25,978 nucleotides of DNA from Perkinsus olseni (taxonomy: Eukaryota; Perkinsozoa; Perkinsida; Perkinsidae). Position numbers and translations under genes: made by a program. The first letter of the stretch is position 1. Each line of letters begins with the position of its first letter. The stretch is taken from NCBI GenBank assembly GCA_013115135.1, contig JABANP010000634.1:1-25978 (forward strand), given 5' to 3'. The notes under the pieces are model-generated. The model saw only the letters and a program-made list of their open reading frames with translations. It was not told the origin of the DNA and did not search any database. Shown here piece after piece: positions 1-8,596 of the stretch.

Positions 1-719
1 TGTAAGACAGAAAACATTGTACACCGTAAGGTAGGAGATCTAAGCAGTACTTAGTAAGTACACACAGACCACAGTCCGACCCCTACTTTGGCTGAAAAGC
101 AGTTAAACTGCTCAGAAGCGTTAGTGAAATCTGATAGTCGTTGGACCGACGGGTACACCGGACGAGCCGTTTCAGATGTGGTATCCTTCGCTCGCCTCGA
201 CGGTTTCCAAGATACGCAGACGAAACGAAACCGCGGAGCAGTTCTTCATGGTCAGCTTCCCTCCGGCGGATGTACAATTTCAACTTTCACCAAGTATTTG
301 GAGGATTTCATCTTCAAGGCTTTCTCGTGGCGTCCCATGCGGCCCTTAAGCCAGTTGTATTGCATGGGAACTCGTCTGGGCCTCAATTACTTTTGAAGAG
401 GCAACACCGAGAGTGAGCGCTTCCATTATCACCCGACTATTTGTCTTTTTTCCATCATTAAAAGCTCAACACCCGATACTGGTAAAATTAAATTCTCATC
501 AGGAACATCATCATTTGTTCAACTTCTTAGCTTGGAACACACCGTATCTGCAAGGAGCCACTCAACTTAGAACACAGTGGGCCATCCCTACTGCATGACT
601 CCGTCCCTAAAGGCTTCGTGCATCCTCTCTATAGTGACTATCTCACGAATAGTCGACCACCACACACGCGGCCTGAAAACAAAGGATTCTCAACAGCAAA
701 GGAATGGCTGGATGAAAAC
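1..719. other. Mostly unassigned 5' flank
   Basis: No complete gene is recognisable here. A minus-strand open stretch at 255-386 (listed separately) is the only part that reads like protein. The rest has short overlapping open frames on both strands with no family resemblance. It lies downstream of the methyltransferase stop codon, so it should contain that gene's 3' untranslated region and polyadenylation site, but I see no distinct signal. Confidence 0.5.
255..386 (-). CDS. Candidate internal exon of an unknown gene
   Basis: The minus strand is open for 44 codons between a TAA and a TGA, and the translation has ordinary protein composition: a Tyr-Asn-Trp segment, then a basic stretch (KGRMGRHEKALKMKSSKY), then LVKVEIVHPPEG. 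That looks like a folded, basic domain edge rather than random sequence. No start codon or reliable splice sites were identified, and I do not recognise the family. It could be the last recognisable exon of a gene that continues to the left of the window. The opposite strand is also open here but reads less like a protein. Confidence 0.3.
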
Positions 720-2389
720 TCACCCGCGGGAAACGACGGGCCAAGGCCACCAAACTCCGACGAAGATGGAATGCCTCCAGCTTGGGAGGGTCTGAGGCGT
801 CCAGTCACCCGACTTCACCTGCTGCATCGATAGCCTCCTCCTGAAAAGTCGAATGAGCTCGTACATGCCTAACCAAAAAGTACCGCTTACTTTCGCAAGC
901 TTTCTTCGTACTCCTCGATGGAGATGAACATCGGATGAGACCATTCTTCGTAGAGAAAACGGAGAAGCCATCTGAAGGGGAGAAAATAAAACCGGAAATC
1001 CAACAAAAAGTTTGAACCTGTGACGCTTTGTCAAAGATTTCCTCTCATTAGTTTCGCACCAGGTCGCAATTATCATTCGCCCACCTGGCTTCAACACTCG
1101 GCACATCTCCTCGACGTACCTTGGCAAGAAGCGTCACTGCGCCACGAAATTAGACTCACTTTTCCTTATCCGGGACATGTTCGCCGCACTCGCAGGACCA
1201 AACCAAATCGAAGGACTCTTCAGGGAACTCCATCTGCAGGGCATCCATCTTCCTGAATACCACCGGCATGAACGCGCGCCACGAAATTCACGGCGAGCCT
1301 TGCCTGAAGGTCACGTTCTCTAGTCCAGCCTTCTTGCTGATTTGAGTGGCTCTCTCCACTTGCGCATCCGACAGGGTGATGCCCGTCACCTGCTGGCTGC
1401 AAATAAGGAAACAGAGACGCCTTCACCACAGCATCCTCACCTGCACGGCTTTGCCGTAGCGTTTAGCCATTATACGACTACTGCCGCCGATACCACAGCC
1501 AACGTCCAGTATCCGAAGAGGCTCTGAAGATGAATTTGAGCTCAGGTGAAGTGAGACGACCCGGCCTGGGTGGAGGCAGGAAGATCAAATTCATCCGAAT
1601 GGACGCCAAAACTCCCGCAGAGAATATCTTGCGAGTTCCGACTCTCGCCGCTTCCACTGTCTAAAACGCTCACGAGAGGCGATCACCAAGTGTGGATTGG
1701 ATTGTCCAGACGCCGGAGCCAGCCAAAACCTCAGCCGTGCCGTTGGAGAGCTTCGCCAACATCACACGGACGTTCCATCCCTCGTCACCTGTCTTGGCCA
1801 ATTCCTTAATAGCAGCATCGAACCCTCCCCATTGAAGTAGTTCATCCACGAACGTGAACTTCTGGTCCTTGAACATAGTCGTCCTAGCCCTGAGGGAGAG
1901 AGTGCTGCCCTGGCTGCTAATGATCTCTCCGGATGGACCGAGTGCTGAAATAGACAGCGCATTTTTCTAAAATTCTCGAGTCCAGCGCACTAAGACTGGA
2001 ACGCCACCAGTCCGGGACGACGTCTGCCGACTAATTAAGTTCACCTAAACGATGCCGCTACGACGAGGATGACACACTAAAGGTACGTCGCATTCATCCT
2101 CACAGTGCAGCTATGCCCGTCATCGACACAAGGATACACCATCCGATACCTCTTATTCCAGCAGGTACACTTGACCAGGGACTCTATGAATCCGTCATCA
2201 CGATGGAACCATCCCTTGGCCTCCTCAGTAGTATACGCCCCTAGGTGGATATGCTCCCCCCAGAAGCTCTCCACGAGTCCTGTAAAAAGCACTCCATTGC
2301 GGCAGCCTTCGCTTTGGAACACCCTCACCATCGTTCGTCCACTTATCGTACTCGTCGCCAACACCACCGTCGGGCCGATACCTGCCCAT
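720..2389 (-). CDS. SAM-dependent methyltransferase, gamma-tocopherol methyltransferase (VTE4)-like
   Basis: Nine exons give an uninterrupted 280-residue protein: 2389-2329, 2279-2171, 1883-1789, 1523-1441, 1389-1292, 1252-1160, 1119-1018, 971-891 and 840-720. All phases agree. Introns are 39-51 nt except two of 287 and 265 nt. Visible motifs are an N-terminal EYDKWTNDG...FWGEHIHLGAY block, the SAM-binding glycine loop LDVGCGIGGSS (Asp95-Ser104), the FDLVWSCECGEHVPDK block (about 163-178), and the post-I segment RVLKPGGRMIIATWC (about 187-201). These blocks are characteristic of the gamma-tocopherol C-methyltransferase family, which methylates chromanol or related substrates; the sterol methyltransferases (ERG6) are related but differ at the WGEH block. 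The exact substrate is inferred and uncertain. The start could instead be an in-frame ATG at 2485, adding 32 residues that might be a targeting extension. Two introns carry a shared 12-nt motif (see findings). Confidence 0.85.
1140..1151 (-). repeat. Intronic 12-mer AATTTCGTGGCG, copy 1
   Basis: This is an exact copy of a 12-nt word, in the sense orientation, 9 nt inside the 40-nt intron 1120-1159 of the methyltransferase gene. The same word occurs at 1277-1288 and 8299-8310, also inside predicted minus-strand introns. Confidence 0.7.
1277..1288 (-). repeat. Intronic 12-mer AATTTCGTGGCG, copy 2
   Basis: Second exact copy, beginning 4 nt into the 39-nt intron 1253-1291 of the methyltransferase gene (the intron begins GTGAATTTCGTGG). 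Confidence 0.7.
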
Positions 2390-2548
2390 GACAACATCAA
2401 TTGTTGACGAAGCCCAGAGAGCATCAACGAAGTTTACAGAAGTTGCACAGACACTCGCACTGACACGGATGTGCAGGAAAATCATTAGTAAATGCCATGG
2501 TCACCAAAGGGGCCATGCCGCGCCTGATGCATCCTCACCGGCGCCCGC

Positions 2549-3512
2549 TTACGGTCGCGATCCCTTCTGAAGCAACGCCTGATAGGCCCACTTGGAAGCT
2601 AGGGCACAGGCGGAGACGGCCAAGGAGGGGAGATGATGATGGACGACTGTGAGGTAAAGTGGGATGAGTAGCCACATGTTGTGCAACCTGCAGGGGGGAT
2701 AGTCCACCAATGAGCAGGTCGAGGGAGACTTACCCAGAGTATCCCAAGGCCGCCTGGATTTCCCGTTGAAGAGGTTTGGTCGAACCACATACCAACAGCT
2801 GGGCCATCGGTACACTGAGGGAGGCAGCGAGGGCCGCTGCTGGTGACAGGGACATGAATTACGGCCGCAACCAAAAAACTGGAACCATGGTGGTGCTGCT
2901 GAAGAGCACTTCATATTGTCTTCTCCAACAGGACACGTGTGGCCGTGCGGAGATACTCCTGGAGTGCTGCAAGCTAGGGCTATTGGGGTAATGCTGCCCA
3001 CTGCATGATAGCCAATACATGCCGGGGCTCGCAATGGAGGTACTCTGTTGACTCATACTATTATGGCGAGGCTGAAGCGACGTGTAGCATACCAGTCCGT
3101 GGGCGCTCCCTCCCAGAGGAGATACACTCTCCCGTGCAGAGTCCCGATCGACAGAGTCACTTTGACGGGCTCAAAAGCATAGCGAACGAGCAGTGGAAAA
3201 AGTTAGTCACACCGACATGCCATGATTGTGATAAGCCTCAGTGACCACAGAGAGCCGCAGATGCACGCGGACGGTGGACTCCTGTGTTGAGCCCGGGAAG
3301 GGAAAGGCCGCCAAGAAGTAGCCTGCAATTGAGTACCCCCAATAAACCCCACATCGTGAACGACCGTCACCTCGGAGCTGTTCAAAGAGGGAGTCTCCGC
3401 ACTCTCTGATGCACAGCTGGGACAAGATGTAGTCGCCTGGCGCCGGGGGGATGAAGAATCGACAATTACCCAGGTACATGAAGGAACAGAGCATGCGTAT
3501 CGTGAATGGCAA
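2549..3512 (-). CDS. Unknown membrane protein, seven exons
   Basis: Exons 3512-3470, 3436-3371, 3322-3213, 3169-3059, 2973-2937, 2839-2734 and 2687-2549 join in phase to a 203-residue protein ending at TAA. Introns are 33-97 nt and GT-AG. The protein starts MPFTIRMLCSFMYLGDY, has a middle part VTLSIGTLHGRVYLLWEG, an Ala/Leu-rich stretch (ALAASLSVPMAQLLVCGS) and a C-terminal hydrophobic segment NMWLLIPLYLTVVHHH followed by a second weaker one and a basic tail. Two or three membrane segments near the C-terminus are likely. I do not recognise the family. The first exons and part of the third lie inside the 521-bp repeat, so this gene supplies the left, intact half of the divergent pair. The stop is about 160 bp upstream of the methyltransferase start, on the same strand. 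Confidence 0.6.
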
Positions 3513-3907
3513 TGACCACTCGCGAGAGGAGCGTTACTGGAATCTATGAGGACATTTGAATGGAGCTCCTAATAGAGGTAGAACCTCCAAAAGCACTCGG
3601 GGAGGCTCTCATCGTAGAAGCCTTGATATTCATCTATTGTTCTCGCGGGGAACCCGTACGATGCCAACTAGAGTTGAGGCCAATGGACGGTCTCGTACTC
3701 CGCACGCCTCGTGGCCACTCGAGTTCCTCGTATCCTGATGTCGATCATCGGCCAACGTGAAGGGTCTGTGATGGCCAGGTGGAAGCCGAAAGAACATCTT
3801 AAAGGAACTTTCGAGTCTGCCGTTGTCAGCAGGTCGGCCAAAACGGGCTGAAGAGAAAACAGATCGAACTGATAGACAAAGCGTAAAAATGCACGCTACG
3901 CTCTTCG
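3387..3907. repeat. 521-bp perfect direct repeat, left copy
   Basis: Read base by base, this segment matches 13572-14092 with no difference I can find, at a constant offset of 10,185. The match starts at GAGGGAGTCTCC and ends at ACGCTCTTCG; flanks diverge at once on both sides. It contains the start and first exons of the minus-strand gene 2549-3512, a 376-bp inter-start region, and the first six codons of gene A. Confidence 0.95.
3513..3888. promoter_or_regulatory. Probable bidirectional promoter, left copy
   Basis: These 376 bp lie between a minus-strand ATG (3512) and a plus-strand ATG (3889), both inside the repeat. The plus-strand gene is broken here, so only the minus-strand gene could be productively driven from this copy. 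I see no TATA box or other named element; the promoter role rests on position alone. Confidence 0.45.
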
Positions 3908-3954
3908 ACCTTGGATACCTATTCTGCCTGAGACCCGGACCGTCGGAGCTATAA
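3889..3954 (+). pseudogene. Truncated 5' end of gene A
   Basis: The ATG and first six codons (MHATLF) equal the start of gene A at 14074. The repeat then ends, the reading frame runs into unrelated sequence, and it stops at TAA 3952-3954 after 21 codons. The signal peptide is destroyed. This is a by-product of the repeat and is unlikely to be functional. Confidence 0.7.
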
Positions 3955-4684
3955 ATGACAAGAGAATCCCGAAGCCAACTGCAACGATTAATCATATAAA
4001 CATCAAGATACAGCCCACTATGATTCCATCTTTGTCTAGAGCCAGCATCGACCAAAGATACCACATCCAGTCAGACGAAACAGCAGCCCCCATCTCACAT
4101 TGCCATTATCATGCTCGGTAACCGGAGCGCCTCCCTTGGCTTCACCCTGCATTATGATGTATTCCGGATTGGAGCCGTCTGTGGGAGGACACAATCTCCA
4201 AGAACAGGCCGCAGATCTCAAGGGAGACATCCCTACCTACAGCAAGGCTCAATTCACAGCGTTTACCACAGAGAGCGTTCAACTCCAATTTACACGTAAA
4301 ACAACGGAAGCCTCATCAGAGCAGTCGCTGGGATATCGGAAGGCATTGCCCCTATGGCAGAGGCCAATTTGGCCGGGAATATCAACGACGACGCTCCGGG
4401 CGGTCATGAAGGCTTTACTGCCTCTGCAGAGACGATGCCACAGTAGGCTCCTGCTGCTCCTGCTGCTGTTCGTCAGCAATTACGCATCCCTTCAATTTGG
4501 GTAAGGCTCAGCGAGATCGATGATAATGCCGGCAATGGCGGGTTGAACCCTTCGCGCCGGCAATAAGAGCATTATCTAAGCGGGCCCACCCTACCGCCTC
4601 GACAGCCGTGATCTCCCCATTCACATACAGCTGGGGTCGTCGGAGGCCTCGAGACACTGAGCCGGCACTGCTCCTGGATGGCAT
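3908..4684 (-). CDS. Unknown gene, apparently truncated at its 3' end by the repeat junction
   Basis: Several minus-strand segments read as coding: a start at 4684 (MPSRSSAGSVSRGLRRPQLYV), a Gln/Glu run (ADEQQQEQQEPTVASSLQRQ), a 67-nt GT-AG intron, then NAFRYPSDCSDEASVVL, and RRDVSLEICGLFLEIVSSHR. The last open segment (about 4020-3908, HSGLYLDVYMINRCSWLRD) runs straight into the left repeat copy, where it continues open as far as 3630 in sequence that in both copies is also the promoter of other genes. The natural 3' end is therefore probably missing. Exon joins at the 5' part are not all solved. I do not recognise the family. Confidence 0.4.
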
Positions 4685-4871
4685 ATACCGACCAATTACA
4701 GCCACTTCAAATGAAAGCTTCAAACGCCCCTACACCACTCACAACGTTAGAGTTGCTACTAATAACTTACTATACTGATACTGGCAATAGTCACTAAAAA
4801 GACCCTCGTCCCACCGACACTCCCATTTTATACTGACAACTCTAGCCACAGCACAATGAGCACAGAAACTG

Positions 4872-5992
4872 TCACTTTGGCCACAGCGGCATGGAACCCT
4901 CACGAAGATGCCCGGCCTTGTCGTACTTAATCCTCCACTCCATGAACCTCGCCAAGCCCGGGGCTTGCAGACTATGCTCCGCCTTCAGGCACGCGTACTT
5001 GATGCTCACCAAGTCTCTCGATATCCTGTCGAAGGAGGTCAGCCGAACTGGTATGAACTCCACCATTCCATCGACTATCGAACTCTCAAGGAACGTCCCT
5101 CCTGAGGCAGCCAGGCTGAGCTTCAATGCTCGGGCACCACAGAAACCCGAAAATGGCAAGCCGACCAGATGCAGAGCAGCATGCAGCAGGGGCCCGGGGG
5201 GCAGGGCTAGGTTGACCAGCGCCATCGAGGACGTCGATACTACGAACATCGACAGCCATTTAAAGGCTCGCAGGATCATCCTGACCAGCATAATGGTGAT
5301 AATGATGCCAGGCTGCTACTACTTCCTCCGGGATGCTCTGGCCCACTCTATGATGTCGGCTGGGCCATACTGGTGTGGGTCGTAATAGACGACCAATGAT
5401 GGTCGGTCATCGGGCACTCCTCGGAAGGTTATCACTGCGCAGCGAAGTAGCGTCTTCTCTAAAGGATCGCAACGGGCCGACCTACGAACAAGTGACCGGA
5501 TTTCAACAACCCACAGGAGCCGCCGGGATAGAAAGACGTCTTGGAGCGCTACGATCTTCTATCTTAAACTCCAGCCGATTGGTCTGGACCAAAACACAGC
5601 ATTTGGAATGCCTAGTACAATCATTTATACCCTACTGCGAGACTATGGAGGTTACTAGGCTCACTGATCAGTGCTCTGGTTCGTAGAGCTTCTTATCTTA
5701 AGACGGTCACTCTTTACTTGTACCCGAGGAGCCGTTGAGTTAAGACTAATGGCTTGCTGTCCACAGCAACAGCCTTGCACTGCCCTTACTACCACTCATT
5801 CTCCAGCCACCGTGCCAATCGTACTCGTCCAGCCTCCCTCACCAAGTCTGCTACATCCAACTCATCATTTAAACTGATCAGTCGATCCATCAGCGGGAAC
5901 TGGCCAAGTCGTCCCTCTCGGATGGTGTAGACGACAGGCTGAGACCTCGGAAGAAGGTGATGACGGAAAAAATAAAGTCGAGCGACCGACAT
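4872..5992 (-). CDS. Unknown protein with a hydrophobic segment
   Basis: The gene probably starts at ATG 5992 (MSVARLYFFRHHLLPRSQPV, then GRLGQFPLMDRLISLNDELD). A later exon reads TLLRCAVITFRGVPDDRPSL then YYDPHQYGPADIIEWARASR. A 47-nt GT-AG intron at about 5288-5334 joins it to the last exon, which carries a hydrophobic stretch (LSMFVVSTSSMALVNLALPP) and ends WPK-stop at 4872. The join between the first exon and the TLLRC exon (roughly 5440-5800) is unsolved; a middle exon may lie there. It may be an organellar or endomembrane protein. I do not recognise the family. Neighbours on both sides share its strand. Confidence 0.5.
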
Positions 5993-6287
5993 GTGGGTGA
6001 GAAGATATCATCTGCCAGCGAGTAACAGCGGGGACTATCGGTGATTGCTCGTACCAGTATCGCCCCTCGAAGGCTCAGAACGTCCTTTTGAATGTAATAA
6101 ACTAATGAATTTGGCCGAGCTTAGTGGGCCGAGTGCGAATAGACAAGAAGCCGCTGTCCCGCGTGTTGCTCGGCATCGCCCTTAGGAGGAACCCAACAAC
6201 ACTGTTAAGTCGAAAAAGCAATAATGTAAATGCTCGTCGTCGGCTGAGTGAAACGGCGATTTCAGTAACTAGTGTCTGCTGCTGCAC

Positions 6288-6877
6288 TTAGGCGATTTCC
6301 CGGTTCAAGTCCAGCGCCCGGTGAAGACTGTTGAAGAACTCCTTAGCTGATATTACGTACGAGGCAAAATTCATGTTGGCAACGAACCTGACAACAATCG
6401 ATCTCCGGCATCAACACTGACGGCGTCTCTCACATCTCAGCAGCCTCCTCAGCAGTCACCAACTCGATGCCCACTAATTTGCATATACTGTCCAGCGCTG
6501 TCTTCAGCTGGGCGGGCTCCTTCAAGAGACGCTCCCCGCTAGCACAGTTATCAGTAGCACCTACGAACATGCTCACCGCGGCCACGGACTTGACAGGCTC
6601 CTACGTTTGAAGCTCTCCAGGCAAGCGACTTGGAAATCTCCCTGCTCTCTGAGAAGTCGGCCGAGGTTCGTCACGGCATCCTCATGCTGCTGAATGGTAT
6701 CTTCACTCTGAATGATAGTATGATTACAATCGATCAGCCGTTTCACTATATAACACTCCTTACATCAGCAGCAGTGACCCTTTCCGAGACACCGTTGGGG
6801 TCTACCACCGGTATCGCAGTGTTGATGACACTTCCCTGCCACTCCTCGGGGACCAACTGACCGTCTTCAATCGGCAT
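6288..6877 (-). CDS. Unknown 152-residue protein, four exons
   Basis: Exons 6877-6764, 6707-6630, 6600-6434 and 6387-6288 join in phase. The protein begins MPIEDGQLVPEEWQGSV, continues with a helical HEDAVTNLGRLLREQGDF segment, a region ASGERLLKEPAQLKTALDSI and an Ala/Glu-rich helix, and ends ALDLNREIA-stop. It has no signal peptide or membrane segment and looks like an all-helical soluble protein. The helical stretch faintly recalls a TPR or proteasome-lid repeat, but I would not name it. Introns are 56, 29 and 46 nt; the 29-nt one is unusually short and is needed to keep the frame. Confidence 0.55.
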
Positions 6878-7468
6878 AGTAACGAGTAAGTCAATTAATG
6901 ATAGCAAGGTGCTTCGAACAGTAATAAAAAGCTTAGTCGCTGCGCAGAGTAAAAATGGACGGCCTGGGAATCGAACCTGGGAGCTTGTAAACAGCGCAGA
7001 GTAATTTTCGCTCGCCCGAAAACACAACAGACCCACAGCGAGCCGTGTTCGTATCGTACACCAGAAGAACATGAATGCCAAGAAGGCCACTTAATGTTAA
7101 ACAATACACCAACCAACACTGAGAGAAGGAACTGTCTCGTTACACTGTGGACACGACAAGGTCGGGGCTAGAGAGCCACCGTGCAACCTAAAGAAGAGGG
7201 AGGAGAAGCCGTAACAAAGTGGAAGGACTTCACAGAGTTCTCATGTACAACTGCAGGTGCGGACGGAGCTATCTAGCCCGACTTAGAGCAGGTAAGAGAA
7301 CAAGCGAGGTGGCATCCAAAAGCCCATAGGCTAGGGACCTTGGTAAAGGCCCTAAACCTTCCTTATTCGACTACCTCATCTACTACTGCGCGAAACAAGA
7401 ATTTCTGCGAATTTTTCATTTCCACTTTGGTTTGGCGTGGCGTAGGTTGAGCCTAACACGCCCGCACG
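6878..7468. other. Intergenic, no convincing gene
   Basis: Between the start of the 6288-6877 gene and the weak plus-strand gene at 7469 I find only short overlapping open frames. A B-box-like word with GGTTCGATTCC on the minus strand near 6965-6975 is discussed under rejected items. Confidence 0.4.
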
Positions 7469-7811
7469 ATGCCAAGGACGGCCGTTTTCCGCAGGGATCC
7501 CACCCGTCAGTTTGTACTTACTCGCACGTCATGTTGAGTCGACTGTGAGGAAGTCTCGGCGAATGGTTGAAGCCACCCGACGGACAAGGCCGCCGTTTAG
7601 GTGAAACAATCGCTGGTAGAACACAGCCAACCTCTGGAGTCTTTCTCCGGATATCGGGGCGGCTATGTGACTGAGATGTGGAATACTCAGACGCGATTCA
7701 AGGGCAGAGGCGCGGACTCACTTTTTCGACTGCGGGCTCGACGAGTTTAGCGACAATGCAGTCAGCGAGTTGTCGGACGAGGATGCTCTGAGGAAGGCGG
7801 GGGTACGGTGA
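7469..7811 (+). CDS. Candidate small gene, basic N-terminus and acidic C-terminus
   Basis: An ATG at 7469 opens MPRTAVFRRDPTRQ. After a likely 40-nt intron comes KSRRMVEATRRTRPPF, and after another short gap the coherent segment SGYRGGYVTEMWNTQTRFKG. A further frame gives FFDCGLDEFSDNAVSELSDE ending at TGA 7809-7811. The pieces look like protein, but the last join is not solved. If real, it is the only plus-strand gene in a run of minus-strand genes, converging with the gene at 7866-8512. Family unknown. Confidence 0.35.
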
Positions 7812-7865
7812 GGAGGGAATCAGCGAACAGTAAGCCTCACTTGGGATTGACTGTAAGTTTGGTAG

Positions 7866-8512
7866 TTACCAGAGTCTTGCACTCTTAGCGGATCTTGCAT
7901 TATCGTAGGAAGAGTCTATCAATAGAAAGATCTCAATCCAATCCGGAGACCTCTGGAACTCACTCGGGTCTTCCGCCGACGTTTCGAAGCGGACTTCCTG
8001 AGCATCCTTCTGAACTCAGTCGAGGGCTCGTGCAGGGAGGAGCATGACACTGCGGCGGCTGCGAAAACAAGATATAAGCCAATGATAATTACCAGCTGCG
8101 GGAATAGAACCCGCGGCCTCCGCTATAGCAAACGATCTCACTGTCGAGTTCATCATCGCTGAAGTCGTCTCCACTGGAGTCACTCGCGAGCATCCTCTGC
8201 CACGCTTCTCGGTCGCTCTCAATTTGCTGCCGTCTCGCGAAGTGATTCCGACCTCTCACTTTCCTCGGCACTTTCCTGCACACAATCAAAACGTCGCTCG
8301 CCACGAAATTCCTACACGGACCTACCTCGGAGCCCCTTCGTCGCTAAGCATCGTCAGTAGCCTCTCCGATACCTACCAGAGAAGTCTCATCACTTCGACC
8401 GCCCCCCTGCACTCACCCGAGCCATAAGCTTCTCGCACCACCGCTCAGCCAAGCCTTGCTTCCGGGTGACGCGGTCTATGGCATCAAGATGAAGACGATC
8501 GAAGACACTCAT
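7866..8512 (-). CDS. Unknown small acidic protein
   Basis: The first exon (ATG 8512) reads MSVFDRLHLDAIDRVTRKQG and ends at a clear donor after KLMAR. A later exon is strongly charged (ARRQQIESDREAWQRM then SDSSGDDFSDDELDS). A last exon reads EVRFETSAEDPSEFQRSPDW and ends RLW-stop at about 7866. The intron upstream of the charged exon carries the 12-nt motif at 8299-8310. The exact second exon is unsolved. The composition suggests a partly disordered regulatory or nuclear protein, but no domain is recognised. Its start lies 85 bp from the stop of the coiled-coil gene on the same strand. Confidence 0.45.
8299..8310 (-). repeat. Intronic 12-mer AATTTCGTGGCG, copy 3
   Basis: Third exact copy, about 15 nt inside a predicted intron (GTAGGTCCGTGTAGG...TGTGTGCAG) of the 7866-8512 gene, in the sense orientation like the other two. 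Confidence 0.65.
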
Positions 8513-8596
8513 CCAAGGCTTGGACTGGGGTATACCAGAAGGCGATCTGGGGGAAAAGTGGTATCGACCTAAATATCCCGCACAAATGCGGCTCTC

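Noticed and set aside
6958..6990. RNA polymerase III B-box-like word (GGTTCGATTCC) on the minus strand, possible tRNA or SINE
   Set aside because: The flanking CCCAGG words form a direct, not inverted, repeat, so no T-arm can form, and no A-box or acceptor stem was found.
8090..8150. tRNA-like T-arm on the minus strand (GCGGGTTCTATTCCCGC)
   Set aside because: A 5-bp stem with a TTCTATT loop is present, but no matching acceptor or D arm lies upstream, and the segment falls where an intron of the 7866-8512 gene ends at CCCGCAG.
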